Shown: positions 1-6,556, numbered from the stretch's first letter. The stretch: DNA of 6,983 nt from Candidatus Kapaibacterium sp. (GCA_028691175.1 JAQUZU010000067.1:1-6983), one strand, 5' to 3'. Numbers and translations are program-made. The notes: generated from the sequence alone by a model not told the origin.

Positions 1-1161
1 AAAAGTTTCCTCGGCAAGAGTGCTTCCGAGGCTCGCGCTGCTCTCGAAGGGGCGGACAGTACTAAAATCGAAATAATTATCAAACAAACCGCGACGGAAT
101 ATCTGAAATCGCTTACTCTTACTCGACATGAATTTGCCGTAAAAAGTATTGGAACGCATTTTATAATTCCGCACTCGCGGACGCTTTATCTGAAATTGTT
201 GCGCTTTTCGGGTACATCTCCGGACGAAATTCGCGAAGCAATTCGTTCATATTCGTGCAAAAAATTCGATACTTTGGTGATTGATCTGAAGGGAAATCAA
301 GGCGGAGCACTGAATTCCGTAATCGAGATATGCAAAGATTTCACGTCGCTTGGCGATTCAATTCTCTTCACGAAGGCGAAGAACGCGGAGTATCGCTACG
401 AATATGTAAATGACAGGGAAGGTGAATTTTCGAAAATTCCGCTTGTCGTGCTCGTTAATTCGGCATCCGCATCTGCTTCCGAGATTTTTGCAGGCGTGGT
501 GCAGGATTTAGACCGTGGGCAGGTTGCCGGCGAGAACACTACCGGCAAGGGACTTGTGCAGAAAAGTTGGAATTACACCGATACGTCTGCGTTTCGGCTT
601 ACCGTGGCGAAATATTATACGCCGAGCGGACGACTGATTCAAAAGCCTTATAACGTCGATACGAACGAAGTTATAGACCCGAGCCTCAAACTTAGTATGT
701 CGCCGGAAGCATACGAGCAGTTGCGTCAGACGTTAATTGCTAACGGTGGCATGAAAAATGTCCCGATTTATCACACGCGGAGCGGACGACCCGTGATTGC
801 TCTCGGAGGAATTCGTCCGGACGTTTCGGTTGCTTCGGACAGCCTGACTCTTTTGACGGAAACGCTGAAATCTCGCGGGTTGAATCTTGAGTTTGCTCTG
901 GATTATATCGCGGCAAACCCGACTGTATCGGGCACGGCTACCCACTGGGCGACTACATTCAGCCTCTCGGATGCGGTAATAGCGGAATTTACTGCGTTTT
1001 GCATTGCCCGGAACTGTTGGAATCAGGGAATGTATGACCGCGATAAAGCGATTATCGCGGCAAATCTGAAGGCAACTATCGGCTATCTTCTCTATGGAAA
1101 TAGTGCGTATTATGCGGTTCTCGCTCTTTCGGATCCGCAAGTTCGGGCATGTCTCAGATAA
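1..1161 (+). CDS. S41 family C-terminal processing peptidase (CtpA/Prc-like), 5' partial
   Basis: This is a serine endopeptidase of the tail-specific/CTP family, which cleaves proteins near their C-termini in the periplasm or cell envelope. The frame is open from base 1, so the real start lies upstream and the first 386 codons visible here are the 3' part. Residues 1-45 (window numbering) match the end of a PDZ domain. The core follows: LVIDLKGNQGG near residues 92-102, then a SASASASE motif with the likely nucleophile Ser158 (bases 472-474). The general base is Lys183 in TTGKG (547-549) and the supporting Gln is Gln187 (559-561). The Ser-Lys spacing of 25 and Lys-Gln spacing of 4 equal those of E. 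coli Prc (S452, K477, Q481). LTVAKYYTPSGR follows. The last ~150 residues contain GGIRPDV and a helical tail that ends at DPQVRACLR, as in Bacteroidota/Chlorobiota CTPs. The catalytic set is complete, so the enzyme should be active. The TTG at 196 lies inside the domain and is not the start. Confidence 0.93.
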   Translation, partial: KSFLGKSASEARAALEGADSTKIEIIIKQTATEYLKSLTLTRHEFAVKSIGTHFIIPHSRTLYLKLLRFSGTSPDEIREAIRSYSCKKFDTLVIDLKGNQGGALNSVIEICKDFTSLGDSILFTKAKNAEYRYEYVNDREGEFSKIPLVVLVNSASASASEIFAGVVQDLDRGQVAGENTTGKGLVQKSWNYTDTSAFRLTVAKYYTPSGRLIQKPYNVDTNEVIDPSLKLSMSPEAYEQLRQTLIANGGMKNVPIYHTRSGRPVIALGGIRPDVSVASDSLTLLTETLKSRGLNLEFALDYIAANPTVSGTATHWATTFSLSDAVIAEFTAFCIARNCWNQGMYDRDKAIIAANLKATIGYLLYGNSAYYAVLALSDPQVRACLR

Positions 1162-1312
1162 TCGAAACAAAAAAAAATCACATTGTCCCGGCAGAATAGA
1201 AATTTATCTGTTGTATTGGGCGAAACACGCGAAACAGCGCATTAATACGCGAAGGTAACATTTTCGCCGGTCATTCGTCTATATAAACAGATGTAAATAA
1301 TGGAGAATTAAC
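1162..1312 (+). promoter_or_regulatory. Spacer between peptidase and thioredoxin-fold gene; weak regulatory candidates only
   Basis: These 151 bases contain no gene. A run of nine A at 1169-1177 follows the peptidase stop, but no hairpin with a T-tract marks a terminator, so read-through into the next gene is possible. CGAAACA occurs twice, at 1221-1227 and 1230-1236, nine bases apart. A 14-base near-palindrome at 1237-1250 (GCGCATTAATACGC, one mismatched pair) follows it and could bind a dimeric regulator. An AT-rich TATATAAA at 1280-1287 could be a -10 region, but no matching upstream element was recognised. The GGAG at 1302-1305, 7 nt before the ATG at 1313, is a good ribosome binding site. 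Confidence 0.3.
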
Positions 1313-3118
1313 ATGAAAAAACTAAATTGTTTTATAATTGCGGGTTTGCTGACGACGCAGGCCGGCTTTGCGAAAATTACTTTGCAAGAGTCGAAACCAC
1401 TTGCGGGAAAAGAAATAACGGTTTCCTGTTCGGAGTCTCTCTCGAGAGCTCCGCTGACGGTTTATGTGTATAACTCGAAGACCGCCGTTCCGCAGATATT
1501 GGAACAAATTGCGAATATTGGATCGACGAAAATCACCCTTCCGGAGGATGCAGAATATGCAGTGGTGAAGAATTTCCTTCCGAACGGCACGACCGAGAGC
1601 CTCGGAATTACTCTCTATACGAATTCGGGCAATCCGGTGCGAAACACGCTTTACTATCAGTCACTATATGATGTGGGCGGGCTTGAAGGTGCGGGCGATG
1701 TCGTTCCCGATAACGCACTTGCACTGCAGGATATTCAGACCGAACTCGCGAATTATCCCGATAACCGCCTTGCAAAAATGACGCTTTATGCGGTTCAGTA
1801 TGACCAAAAGCAAGCCGACAAGACTGCGATAATAAAGGAAATAGAAAAATTTTCACACGATAAAAACGACTGGAACGAAGCGGAAATCAATGCCTTGGTC
1901 AAACTATATTCTTCGCTCGAATACGACACGCAGGCGGACAGTCTGACGAAATTTATTTCGCAGAAATATCCGTCCGGAAGTCTTGCGGAGCAGACTTTCC
2001 TCGAGACTTTGAATCGCAAAGAGGGGGATGAATATATAAGTTTGAGTGAGATTTTCCTGCGCCAGTTCCCGAATTCAAACAATAAATCCGTGATCAACGA
2101 GCGTTCGGTGCAATACTATGTCTCAAAGGGCGAATACGCCAAAGCCGAAAATCTCCTGCGTAATCAGGACTTTATGCCGCCGACTCAGGCGCTCTATCTT
2201 GCGTTTATCTATCTTGAAAAACAGAAATCCCGCGAAAAAGCCGAAAATCTCCTTGCTGAAGTGGCGGCAACTCTGCGCTCGCAAATAGGAAAATCAAACG
2301 ATAAAACTATCTCGAATTACGAATGGGATATGCAGGTGAAATCTCACCTTGCGGAGACGTACCGCGCTACCGGAGAATTCTATATGCAACTGAAAGAAAA
2401 GGACTTAGCACTATCGAACTTGATGAAGGCGAAAGAGACTTTCAGCGTAGTTCCGGCGAAATTATACGAAAACCTGACAATTGCGAACTATATTTTCCGT
2501 AATGATTCGCTTGCGTTCCTCGCAAGTGAGGAAGCAATTTTGCATTCGGTTATCAGTACGAAAGTATTGGACATAAACTCGAAATTATTCTCAAAACAGG
2601 ATATTTCCCAACCTTATAACATATATATCGAAAATTTAAAGGCAAAAGCCGCAGAACTTCGCCAAGCAGAGATTCGAAACAAACTTGTCCGCCGCGATAT
2701 CAAACTACCGATTTTGCCGAACGCGGACGGCTTGCAAATCGATCTCGGAATATTCAAAGGCGACATCATTGTGATTGACATGTTCGCCTCGTGGTGCCAG
2801 CCGTGCGAGAGCGGGCTTGCTTCTTTGGTAGCAATGTCGAAAGTGCAAAACATCGGTAAAACTCAACTTCTCGGAGTCAGCTGCCGCGAAAACGGAACTG
2901 TCGATAAAACGCAATATCAATCCGAAGATTTCGGTGCCGTGAAAATCTTTTTCGACGAGGACAATGCTTTCGCAAAATCGCTCGGCATTCAGGGACTTCC
3001 GACACGACTTTTCTTTGACCGCGCCGGCAACCTGCGATACATTATGAAGGGAGCAATCGGAAAAGATGAAGATATTCGCGAAACACAGGACGTAATCAGC
3101 GTTTTAAATAACGGATAA
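1313..3118 (+). CDS. Secreted TPR-like protein with C-terminal TlpA/ResA-type thioredoxin domain
   Basis: Predicted envelope-located thiol-disulfide oxidoreductase of 601 residues. The N-terminus, MKKLNCFIIAGLLTTQAGFA, is a plausible Sec signal peptide cleaved after residue 20. Residues ~22-110 are beta-rich and Ig-like in character. Residues ~135-455 are mostly amphipathic helices, with TPR-like pairs around 265-282, 292-320 and 343-375. Residues ~462-601 form a thioredoxin fold: FASWCQPC with active-site Cys495 and Cys498 (2795-2806), and GLPT with the expected cis-Pro563. Such domains pass electrons to substrate disulfides or cytochrome c maturation factors. The CQPC inter-cysteine pair is close to the CxPC of TlpA/ResA proteins. 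A further cysteine, Cys524, lies in the domain. The start is supported by GGAG 7 nt upstream and by the signal peptide. The fusion of a helical scaffold to a redox domain is seen in Bacteroidota-like genomes. The substrate cannot be inferred. It may be co-transcribed with the preceding peptidase. Confidence 0.85.
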   Translation: MKKLNCFIIAGLLTTQAGFAKITLQESKPLAGKEITVSCSESLSRAPLTVYVYNSKTAVPQILEQIANIGSTKITLPEDAEYAVVKNFLPNGTTESLGITLYTNSGNPVRNTLYYQSLYDVGGLEGAGDVVPDNALALQDIQTELANYPDNRLAKMTLYAVQYDQKQADKTAIIKEIEKFSHDKNDWNEAEINALVKLYSSLEYDTQADSLTKFISQKYPSGSLAEQTFLETLNRKEGDEYISLSEIFLRQFPNSNNKSVINERSVQYYVSKGEYAKAENLLRNQDFMPPTQALYLAFIYLEKQKSREKAENLLAEVAATLRSQIGKSNDKTISNYEWDMQVKSHLAETYRATGEFYMQLKEKDLALSNLMKAKETFSVVPAKLYENLTIANYIFRNDSLAFLASEEAILHSVISTKVLDINSKLFSKQDISQPYNIYIENLKAKAAELRQAEIRNKLVRRDIKLPILPNADGLQIDLGIFKGDIIVIDMFASWCQPCESGLASLVAMSKVQNIGKTQLLGVSCRENGTVDKTQYQSEDFGAVKIFFDEDNAFAKSLGIQGLPTRLFFDRAGNLRYIMKGAIGKDEDIRETQDVISVLNNG

Positions 3119-3132
3119 CATAGAACAGGTAG

Positions 3133-3285
3133 CCGCTATATTCGCCTGCTACAGATGAACCTCCCGGGACGTATGTAGCAGGTGTTGCGATATATTGTGC
3201 CGGACGTGTTGGGGGTTATGATGAGGACTATTCTATAAATAATTATAAATTAATGGCTTATGTCTATCTGCCGAAAAGTTCCCAA
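3133..3285 (+). pseudogene. Possible 3' remnant of an unidentified gene (51 stop-free codons, no start)
   Basis: Between an in-frame TAG at 3130-3132 and a TAA at 3286-3288 there are 51 open codons. The translation looks protein-like: PPGTYVAGVAIYCAG at about residues 10-24, then an acidic GGYDEDYS, then YKLMAYVYLPKSSQ before the stop. Alternating hydrophobic and tyrosine residues resemble beta strands. There is no start codon except ATG at 3253, which would give only 11 residues, and no ribosome binding site. It could be the end of a decayed secreted protein. A chance open stretch is also quite possible at this length. No family was recognised. Confidence 0.2.
3143..3184 (+). other. Inverted repeat / hairpin downstream of the thioredoxin-fold gene
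   Basis: CGCCTGCTACA at 3143-3153 pairs with TGTAGCAGGTG at 3174-3184, giving 11 pairs with one G-U. The 20-base loop contains CCCGGG. It begins 25 bases after the stop of the thioredoxin-fold gene, where a 3'-end structure is expected. No T-tract follows, so it is not a classical intrinsic terminator. It could protect the mRNA 3' end or be a protein-binding palindrome. Outer TATAT (3137-3141) and ATATA (3190-3194) could extend it with bulges. Confidence 0.4.
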
Positions 3286-3302
3286 TAAAATGTAAAAATA
3301 TC

Positions 3303-3332
3303 TTTGTTTATATAAAAAAAAGTGTTATTTTG
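3303..3332 (+). promoter_or_regulatory. Candidate Bacteroidota-type promoter of the EF-G paralog
   Basis: TTTG at 3303-3306 is followed after 19 bases by TATTTTG at 3326-3332. The Bacteroidota primary-sigma consensus is TTTG, 19-21 bases, TAnnTTTG. The match here is good except that the -7 element is one base shorter (TAnTTTG). Transcription would start near 3338-3341, leaving a leader of about 90 nt before the ATG at 3429. The surrounding sequence is strongly AT-rich. A classical sigma70 reading, such as TAGAAT at 3351-3356 as -10, is weaker because its -35 would be TTTTGC. Confidence 0.5.
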
Positions 3333-3339
3333 CATAGAC

Positions 3340-3358
3340 CAATTCTACCATAGAATTG
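3340..3358 (+). repeat. Perfect 8-bp inverted repeat with 3-nt spacer at the predicted transcription start
   Basis: CAATTCTA (3340-3347), CCA (3348-3350) and TAGAATTG (3351-3358) form a perfect palindrome-like element. It lies right at or just after the predicted start of the EF-G transcript. It could be the operator of a dimeric repressor, or a hairpin at the 5' end of the mRNA that stabilises it. The symmetry is seen directly; the function is inference. Confidence 0.5.
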
Positions 3359-3367
3359 TAATAATTG

Positions 3368-3382
3368 AGAAATAAAATTTCT
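3368..3382 (+). repeat. Second short inverted repeat with 3-nt spacer in the EF-G leader
   Basis: AGAAAT (3368-3373), AAA (3374-3376) and ATTTCT (3377-3382) are perfect 6-base arms. The centre is 26 bases downstream of the centre of the preceding inverted repeat, and the 3-nt spacer is the same. As RNA it would be a weak AU hairpin. In such AT-rich DNA this may be chance. Confidence 0.3.
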
Positions 3383-3390
3383 ATATAACA

Positions 3391-3431
3391 GAAACAACAC
3401 AAACAAAACAAAACAAAGGTAAAATGTAATG
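3391..3431 (+). promoter_or_regulatory. A/C-rich leader and translation start of the EF-G paralog, with overlapping AUG-UAA
   Basis: From 3392 to 3417 the leader is only A and C (repeated AAAC units), so it should be unstructured, as in well-translated Bacteroidota mRNAs that rely little on Shine-Dalgarno pairing. AAAGG at 3415-3419 is a modest SD, 9 nt before the EF-G ATG at 3429. An earlier ATG at 3424-3426 is followed at once by TAA (3427-3429). The last A of that stop is the first base of the true ATG. This start-stop element is better spaced for neither AUG in particular (4 nt versus 9 nt from AAAGG). Confidence 0.45.
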
Positions 3432-5549
3432 AAGACTTACGAAACAAAAAACATCAGGAATTTAGCTTTATTAGGGCACGCAGGCTCCGGCAAAACAACT
3501 TTGGCAGAAACTATGCTTTTCTTGGGTGGCGCGATCAGCCGTCGCGGATCAGTTGAAGAGAAGAATACCGTATCTGACTATAACGAGTTTGAGCAGGAGC
3601 GTGGATGTTCGATTTATTCAAGTCCGATGTTTACTGAATGGAAAGACAACAAATTTAATATTATAGATACTCCGGGTTACGATGATTATATCGGCGAAAT
3701 GGTTGCTGCAGTGCATGTAGCAGATATGGGAGTAATTGCAGTCAGTGCAAATTCAGGCATCGAAGTTGGTACAGAAAACGGCTGGGCTCAGTGCGAAAAG
3801 CAGAATAAACCTACAATGTTCATTTTGAACAAAGTCGATAGCGACCAGGCAAATATCGAAAACTGCATCGCAGATTTGAAAGATCGCTTTGGTTCGGCAG
3901 TTGCATTTGTGCAGTATCCGGAAAATACCGGCGCCGGCTTCAATAAAATCGTAGATATTTTCAAAGGTAAAACTTATGAGTTTGCAAATGGCGACTATAA
4001 GGAAACCGAAATCTCCGATAAAGCGAAATTCGAAAAATATAACGGCGAACTCATGGAAGCAATCGCCGAGAGTGACGAAGAACTTCTGAATAAATATTTC
4101 GAGGAGAATACGCTTACGCACGACGAAATGCTGCAGGGCTTCCTGCGCGCGTTTGTAAATCGCCAGATTTTCCCGGTTCTCGTATGCTCTGCAAAAAATA
4201 ATGTGGGTGTTACCTCATTCATGCAATTCTTGATCAGCTATTGTCCGGATCCGTCGCAGATTATCCCGACCAAGACTACTGAAGGCAAAGAAGTGATCGC
4301 AGATTCCAAGAGTCAGGTTGCACTGTATATGTATAAATTTACTTCAGACGCAAAACTCGGCGAAATGAACTTCTACCGCGTAATGAGCGGAACGATGAAG
4401 GGCGGACTTGACTTGGTCAATGATGCAAAAAATGCAAACGAGCGCTTCAGCCAGCTCTATGTTGTTAATGGAAAGAAACGCGTCGAAGTAGAGAGTCTGT
4501 GTGCCGGCGATCTCGGTGCTGCCGTTAAACTGAAAACTGCACAAATTTCGCATACTTTGCACGAAAAAGGCTATAACGTAGCATTTTCACCGATTCAGTA
4601 CCCGAATTCAAAGGTAAGAATCGCAATTGTTCCGAAGGTAAAAGGTGAGGAAGAGAAAGTCGGAATGGCTCTGAACGCTATCCGCACAGAAGATCCGACA
4701 CTCGGAATCCAGCATTCACAGGAATTGCGCCAGACGATTATTACGTCGCAGGGCGATTTACACCTTGCCGCTATCAAATGGAAACTTGCTAACAAATATA
4801 AAGTAGAAGTTGAATTTATCGATCCGAAAGTGCCGTACAGAGAGACAATTCAGAAACAGGTTCGCGGCAGCTATCGTCATAAAAAACAGTCGGGCGGCAG
4901 TGGTCAGTTCGCAGAAGTTCACATGCTTATTGAGCCTTATTTTGAAAATGCTCCTGCTCCGAGCGGAATTACAGTTCGCGGTAAGGAACTCATCGACCTT
5001 GAATGGGGCGGCAAACTTGAATACATGAACTGTATCGTCGGCGGCGTTATTGACGCACGCTTTATGCCGGCAATCTTAAAGGGCGTAATGGACAAAATGC
5101 AGGTAGGACCGCTTACTGGTTCGTATGTTCGCGATATCCGCGTTGCAATTTACGACGGTAAAATGCACCCGGTTGATTCAAACGAAGCTGCATTCAAGAC
5201 TGCGGCCTTGAACGTATTTAAAGACAACTTTACTCAGGCAAGCCCGAAATTGCTCGAGCCGATTTATAACGTAGAAATCCGCGTGCCGGAAGACTGTGTC
5301 GGCGACGTAATGAGCGATTTGCCGAGCCGTCGCGGTGTGATTCTTGGTATCGATTCCGAGGGACGTTATCAGATCATCAAAGCAAGAATGCCACTGGCCG
5401 AACTTGATAAATATGCTACAGGTCTGCGTGCAATGACCGCAGGACGTGCAACTTATACTTCTGAATATGCGGAATACCAGTCTGTACCGCCAAATGTTCA
5501 GCAAGAACTTATCGATGCTTACAAGAAATCACAAGCAGAAGAAGAATAG
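3429..5549 (+). CDS. fusA2: Elongation factor G paralog, EF-G2 (FusA2) type
   Basis: Translational GTPase of 706 residues with all five EF-G domains; such factors bind the ribosome and drive tRNA-mRNA translocation. G motifs: P-loop GHAGSGKT at 16-23, G2 RGCSI at 58-62, G3 DTPGY at 80-84, G4 NKVD at 134-137, G5 SAK at 254-256. Domain II is at ~295-375, III at ~388-465, IV at ~466-605 (PYRETI, the SGGSGQFAEV stretch, and tip His580 matching E. coli His583), and V at ~610-690 (EPIYNVEIRVPED, LPSRRG, TAGRATY). Two residues differ from canonical EF-G. Tyr84 replaces the His of DTPGH that activates hydrolysis, and Ser61 replaces the Mg-binding Thr of RGITI. These mark the EF-G2 type found in Thermus, mycobacteria and Bacteroides; the Bacteroides EF-G2 was reported to translocate without GTP hydrolysis. 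A standard EF-G is presumably encoded elsewhere. The gene has its own promoter candidate and terminator. Confidence 0.92.
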   Translation: MKTYETKNIRNLALLGHAGSGKTTLAETMLFLGGAISRRGSVEEKNTVSDYNEFEQERGCSIYSSPMFTEWKDNKFNIIDTPGYDDYIGEMVAAVHVADMGVIAVSANSGIEVGTENGWAQCEKQNKPTMFILNKVDSDQANIENCIADLKDRFGSAVAFVQYPENTGAGFNKIVDIFKGKTYEFANGDYKETEISDKAKFEKYNGELMEAIAESDEELLNKYFEENTLTHDEMLQGFLRAFVNRQIFPVLVCSAKNNVGVTSFMQFLISYCPDPSQIIPTKTTEGKEVIADSKSQVALYMYKFTSDAKLGEMNFYRVMSGTMKGGLDLVNDAKNANERFSQLYVVNGKKRVEVESLCAGDLGAAVKLKTAQISHTLHEKGYNVAFSPIQYPNSKVRIAIVPKVKGEEEKVGMALNAIRTEDPTLGIQHSQELRQTIITSQGDLHLAAIKWKLANKYKVEVEFIDPKVPYRETIQKQVRGSYRHKKQSGGSGQFAEVHMLIEPYFENAPAPSGITVRGKELIDLEWGGKLEYMNCIVGGVIDARFMPAILKGVMDKMQVGPLTGSYVRDIRVAIYDGKMHPVDSNEAAFKTAALNVFKDNFTQASPKLLEPIYNVEIRVPEDCVGDVMSDLPSRRGVILGIDSEGRYQIIKARMPLAELDKYATGLRAMTAGRATYTSEYAEYQSVPPNVQQELIDAYKKSQAEEE

Positions 5550-5562
5550 TAGTATTTTTATG

Positions 5563-5606
5563 TTATGACATGGCGAACCTATGGTTCGCCTTTGTCGTAA
5601 TTTTTT
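5563..5606 (+). terminator. Intrinsic terminator after the EF-G paralog
   Basis: The outer stem TTATGACA (5563-5570) pairs with TGTCGTAA (5593-5600), eight pairs with one U-G. After a small internal loop (5571; 5591-5592) comes an inner stem GGCGAACC (5572-5579) with GGTTCGCC (5583-5590), eight perfect pairs closed by the triloop TAT. Six T follow directly (5601-5606). Together this is a strong Rho-independent terminator starting 14 bases after the EF-G stop codon. It ends only 10 bases before the next start codon. Confidence 0.9.
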
Positions 5607-5616
5607 ATGAGGAAGT

Positions 5617-6549
5617 ATGAAAGAAGTAAATAATGAGAATATGCCGGGGTTTGAACCTACGGCAGACGGCATAAAAGATATCTGCAATTATGCTCTCGAA
5701 GATAGCGATTTAGATGCTATGTTGCCGGTTTTCCTCGGCGATGTAAGCAAAAACGATTTCGGACGCGTTGCTATAGTGGCCGGTTCCGCACGTTACCCGG
5801 GGGCGGCGGCACTATGTGCGAACGCGGCAGTTCGTGCCGGTGCGGGTGTGGTTTATCTGTATTCTACCGCGTTTCACGCATCGTTGTTGCCGGAAATAAT
5901 TCAGGTGCAATTGCCCGCAACCGATGACGGAGGTATTGCAGATGAGCATTTTGATCAAATTTTGGAAAGTCTCTCGCAGAAAACCGCAATCGCAATTGGT
6001 CCGGGCTTGGGAACAAATGCAGGAACAATGCGAATGTGCGATCGTTTGATTAATGGTACAGAAATCGAAGAATGGAACAGCGACTACCAAAAATTCAAGT
6101 CACGTCCGCTGATTGTTGATGCAGATGCTTTGCGGGTAATAACGAACGACCGATACTACAGTGACCGCAAAATAGTGTTAACTCCGCATATTAATGAATT
6201 TTCGCGTATGACCGGCATTCATCAGGACTATATCGATTATACGCATGCAGATAAATTTGCAAAGAAGACCGGAACTGTAGTTCACCTGAAGGGCAAACCG
6301 TCTATTACTACCGATGGCGACCGTCGTATCTGGAATAATCGCGGCAATAGTGGGCTTTCCACCGGCGGTTCCGGCGACGTACTGACCGGCATTGCTTTGA
6401 CTTATCTCGGTTTGGGAATCGAGCATTTCGAGGCGGCTGCACTCGCATCTTTTGCTCATACGAAAACTGCCGAACTCTACGCGGCTAAATATAAACGTAC
6501 TCTGGCGTTCTCGCCGTCAGATATAATCGAATATTTGCGATATATTTAG
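5617..6549 (+). CDS. nnrD: ADP-dependent NAD(P)H-hydrate dehydratase (YjeF C-terminal domain family)
   Basis: Metabolite-repair enzyme (EC 4.2.1.136) that dehydrates the S-epimer of NAD(P)H hydrate back to NAD(P)H using ADP. The 310 residues have the ribokinase-like fold: VAIVAGS at 51-57 with the PGAAALCANAAVRAGAG stretch at 61-77, GPGLG at 128-132, VDAD at 167-170, LTPH with Glu194 at 188-194, LKG at 224-226, and TGGSGDVLTG at 249-258 with catalytic Asp254. Only the dehydratase half is present; the NnrE epimerase domain, often fused at the N-terminus, is absent here. About 35-40 residues precede the domain, with no recognisable motif. ATG 5617 is preceded by GAGG (5609-5612), a slightly close SD. 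ATG 5641 is an alternative without SD. The gene starts 10 bases after the terminator T-run and is followed after 7 nt by the nitroreductase gene, so the two probably form an operon. Confidence 0.93.
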   Translation: MKEVNNENMPGFEPTADGIKDICNYALEDSDLDAMLPVFLGDVSKNDFGRVAIVAGSARYPGAAALCANAAVRAGAGVVYLYSTAFHASLLPEIIQVQLPATDDGGIADEHFDQILESLSQKTAIAIGPGLGTNAGTMRMCDRLINGTEIEEWNSDYQKFKSRPLIVDADALRVITNDRYYSDRKIVLTPHINEFSRMTGIHQDYIDYTHADKFAKKTGTVVHLKGKPSITTDGDRRIWNNRGNSGLSTGGSGDVLTGIALTYLGLGIEHFEAAALASFAHTKTAELYAAKYKRTLAFSPSDIIEYLRYI

Positions 6550-6556
6550 TGTGATT

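Noticed and set aside
196..198. TTG as start of the peptidase gene
   Set aside because: The frame is open to base 1 and the upstream residues match the PDZ/linker part of CTP proteins, so the gene is truncated by the window edge.
733..1170. 145-codon open frame on the minus strand
   Set aside because: It lies wholly opposite the conserved C-terminal part of the peptidase. Its translation is Arg/Ser-rich and resembles no family.
1206..1292. ATCTGTT (1206-1212) and AACAGAT (1286-1292) inverted pair
   Set aside because: The 7-base arms are 73 bases apart in AT-rich sequence. This is expected by chance and has no supporting structure.
3253..3285. 11-residue ORF starting at ATG 3253
   Set aside because: There is no ribosome binding site and it is too short to support. 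It is better treated as part of the longer stop-free stretch.
3753..4121. 122-codon open frame on the minus strand within the EF-G gene
   Set aside because: It is antisense to the conserved GTPase domain, with no RBS or family resemblance. The other minus-strand frames inside the genes were rejected for the same reason.
4810..5028. 72-codon + strand frame inside the EF-G gene
   Set aside because: It is an out-of-frame reading of EF-G domain IV, with an uncharacteristic Arg-rich translation.
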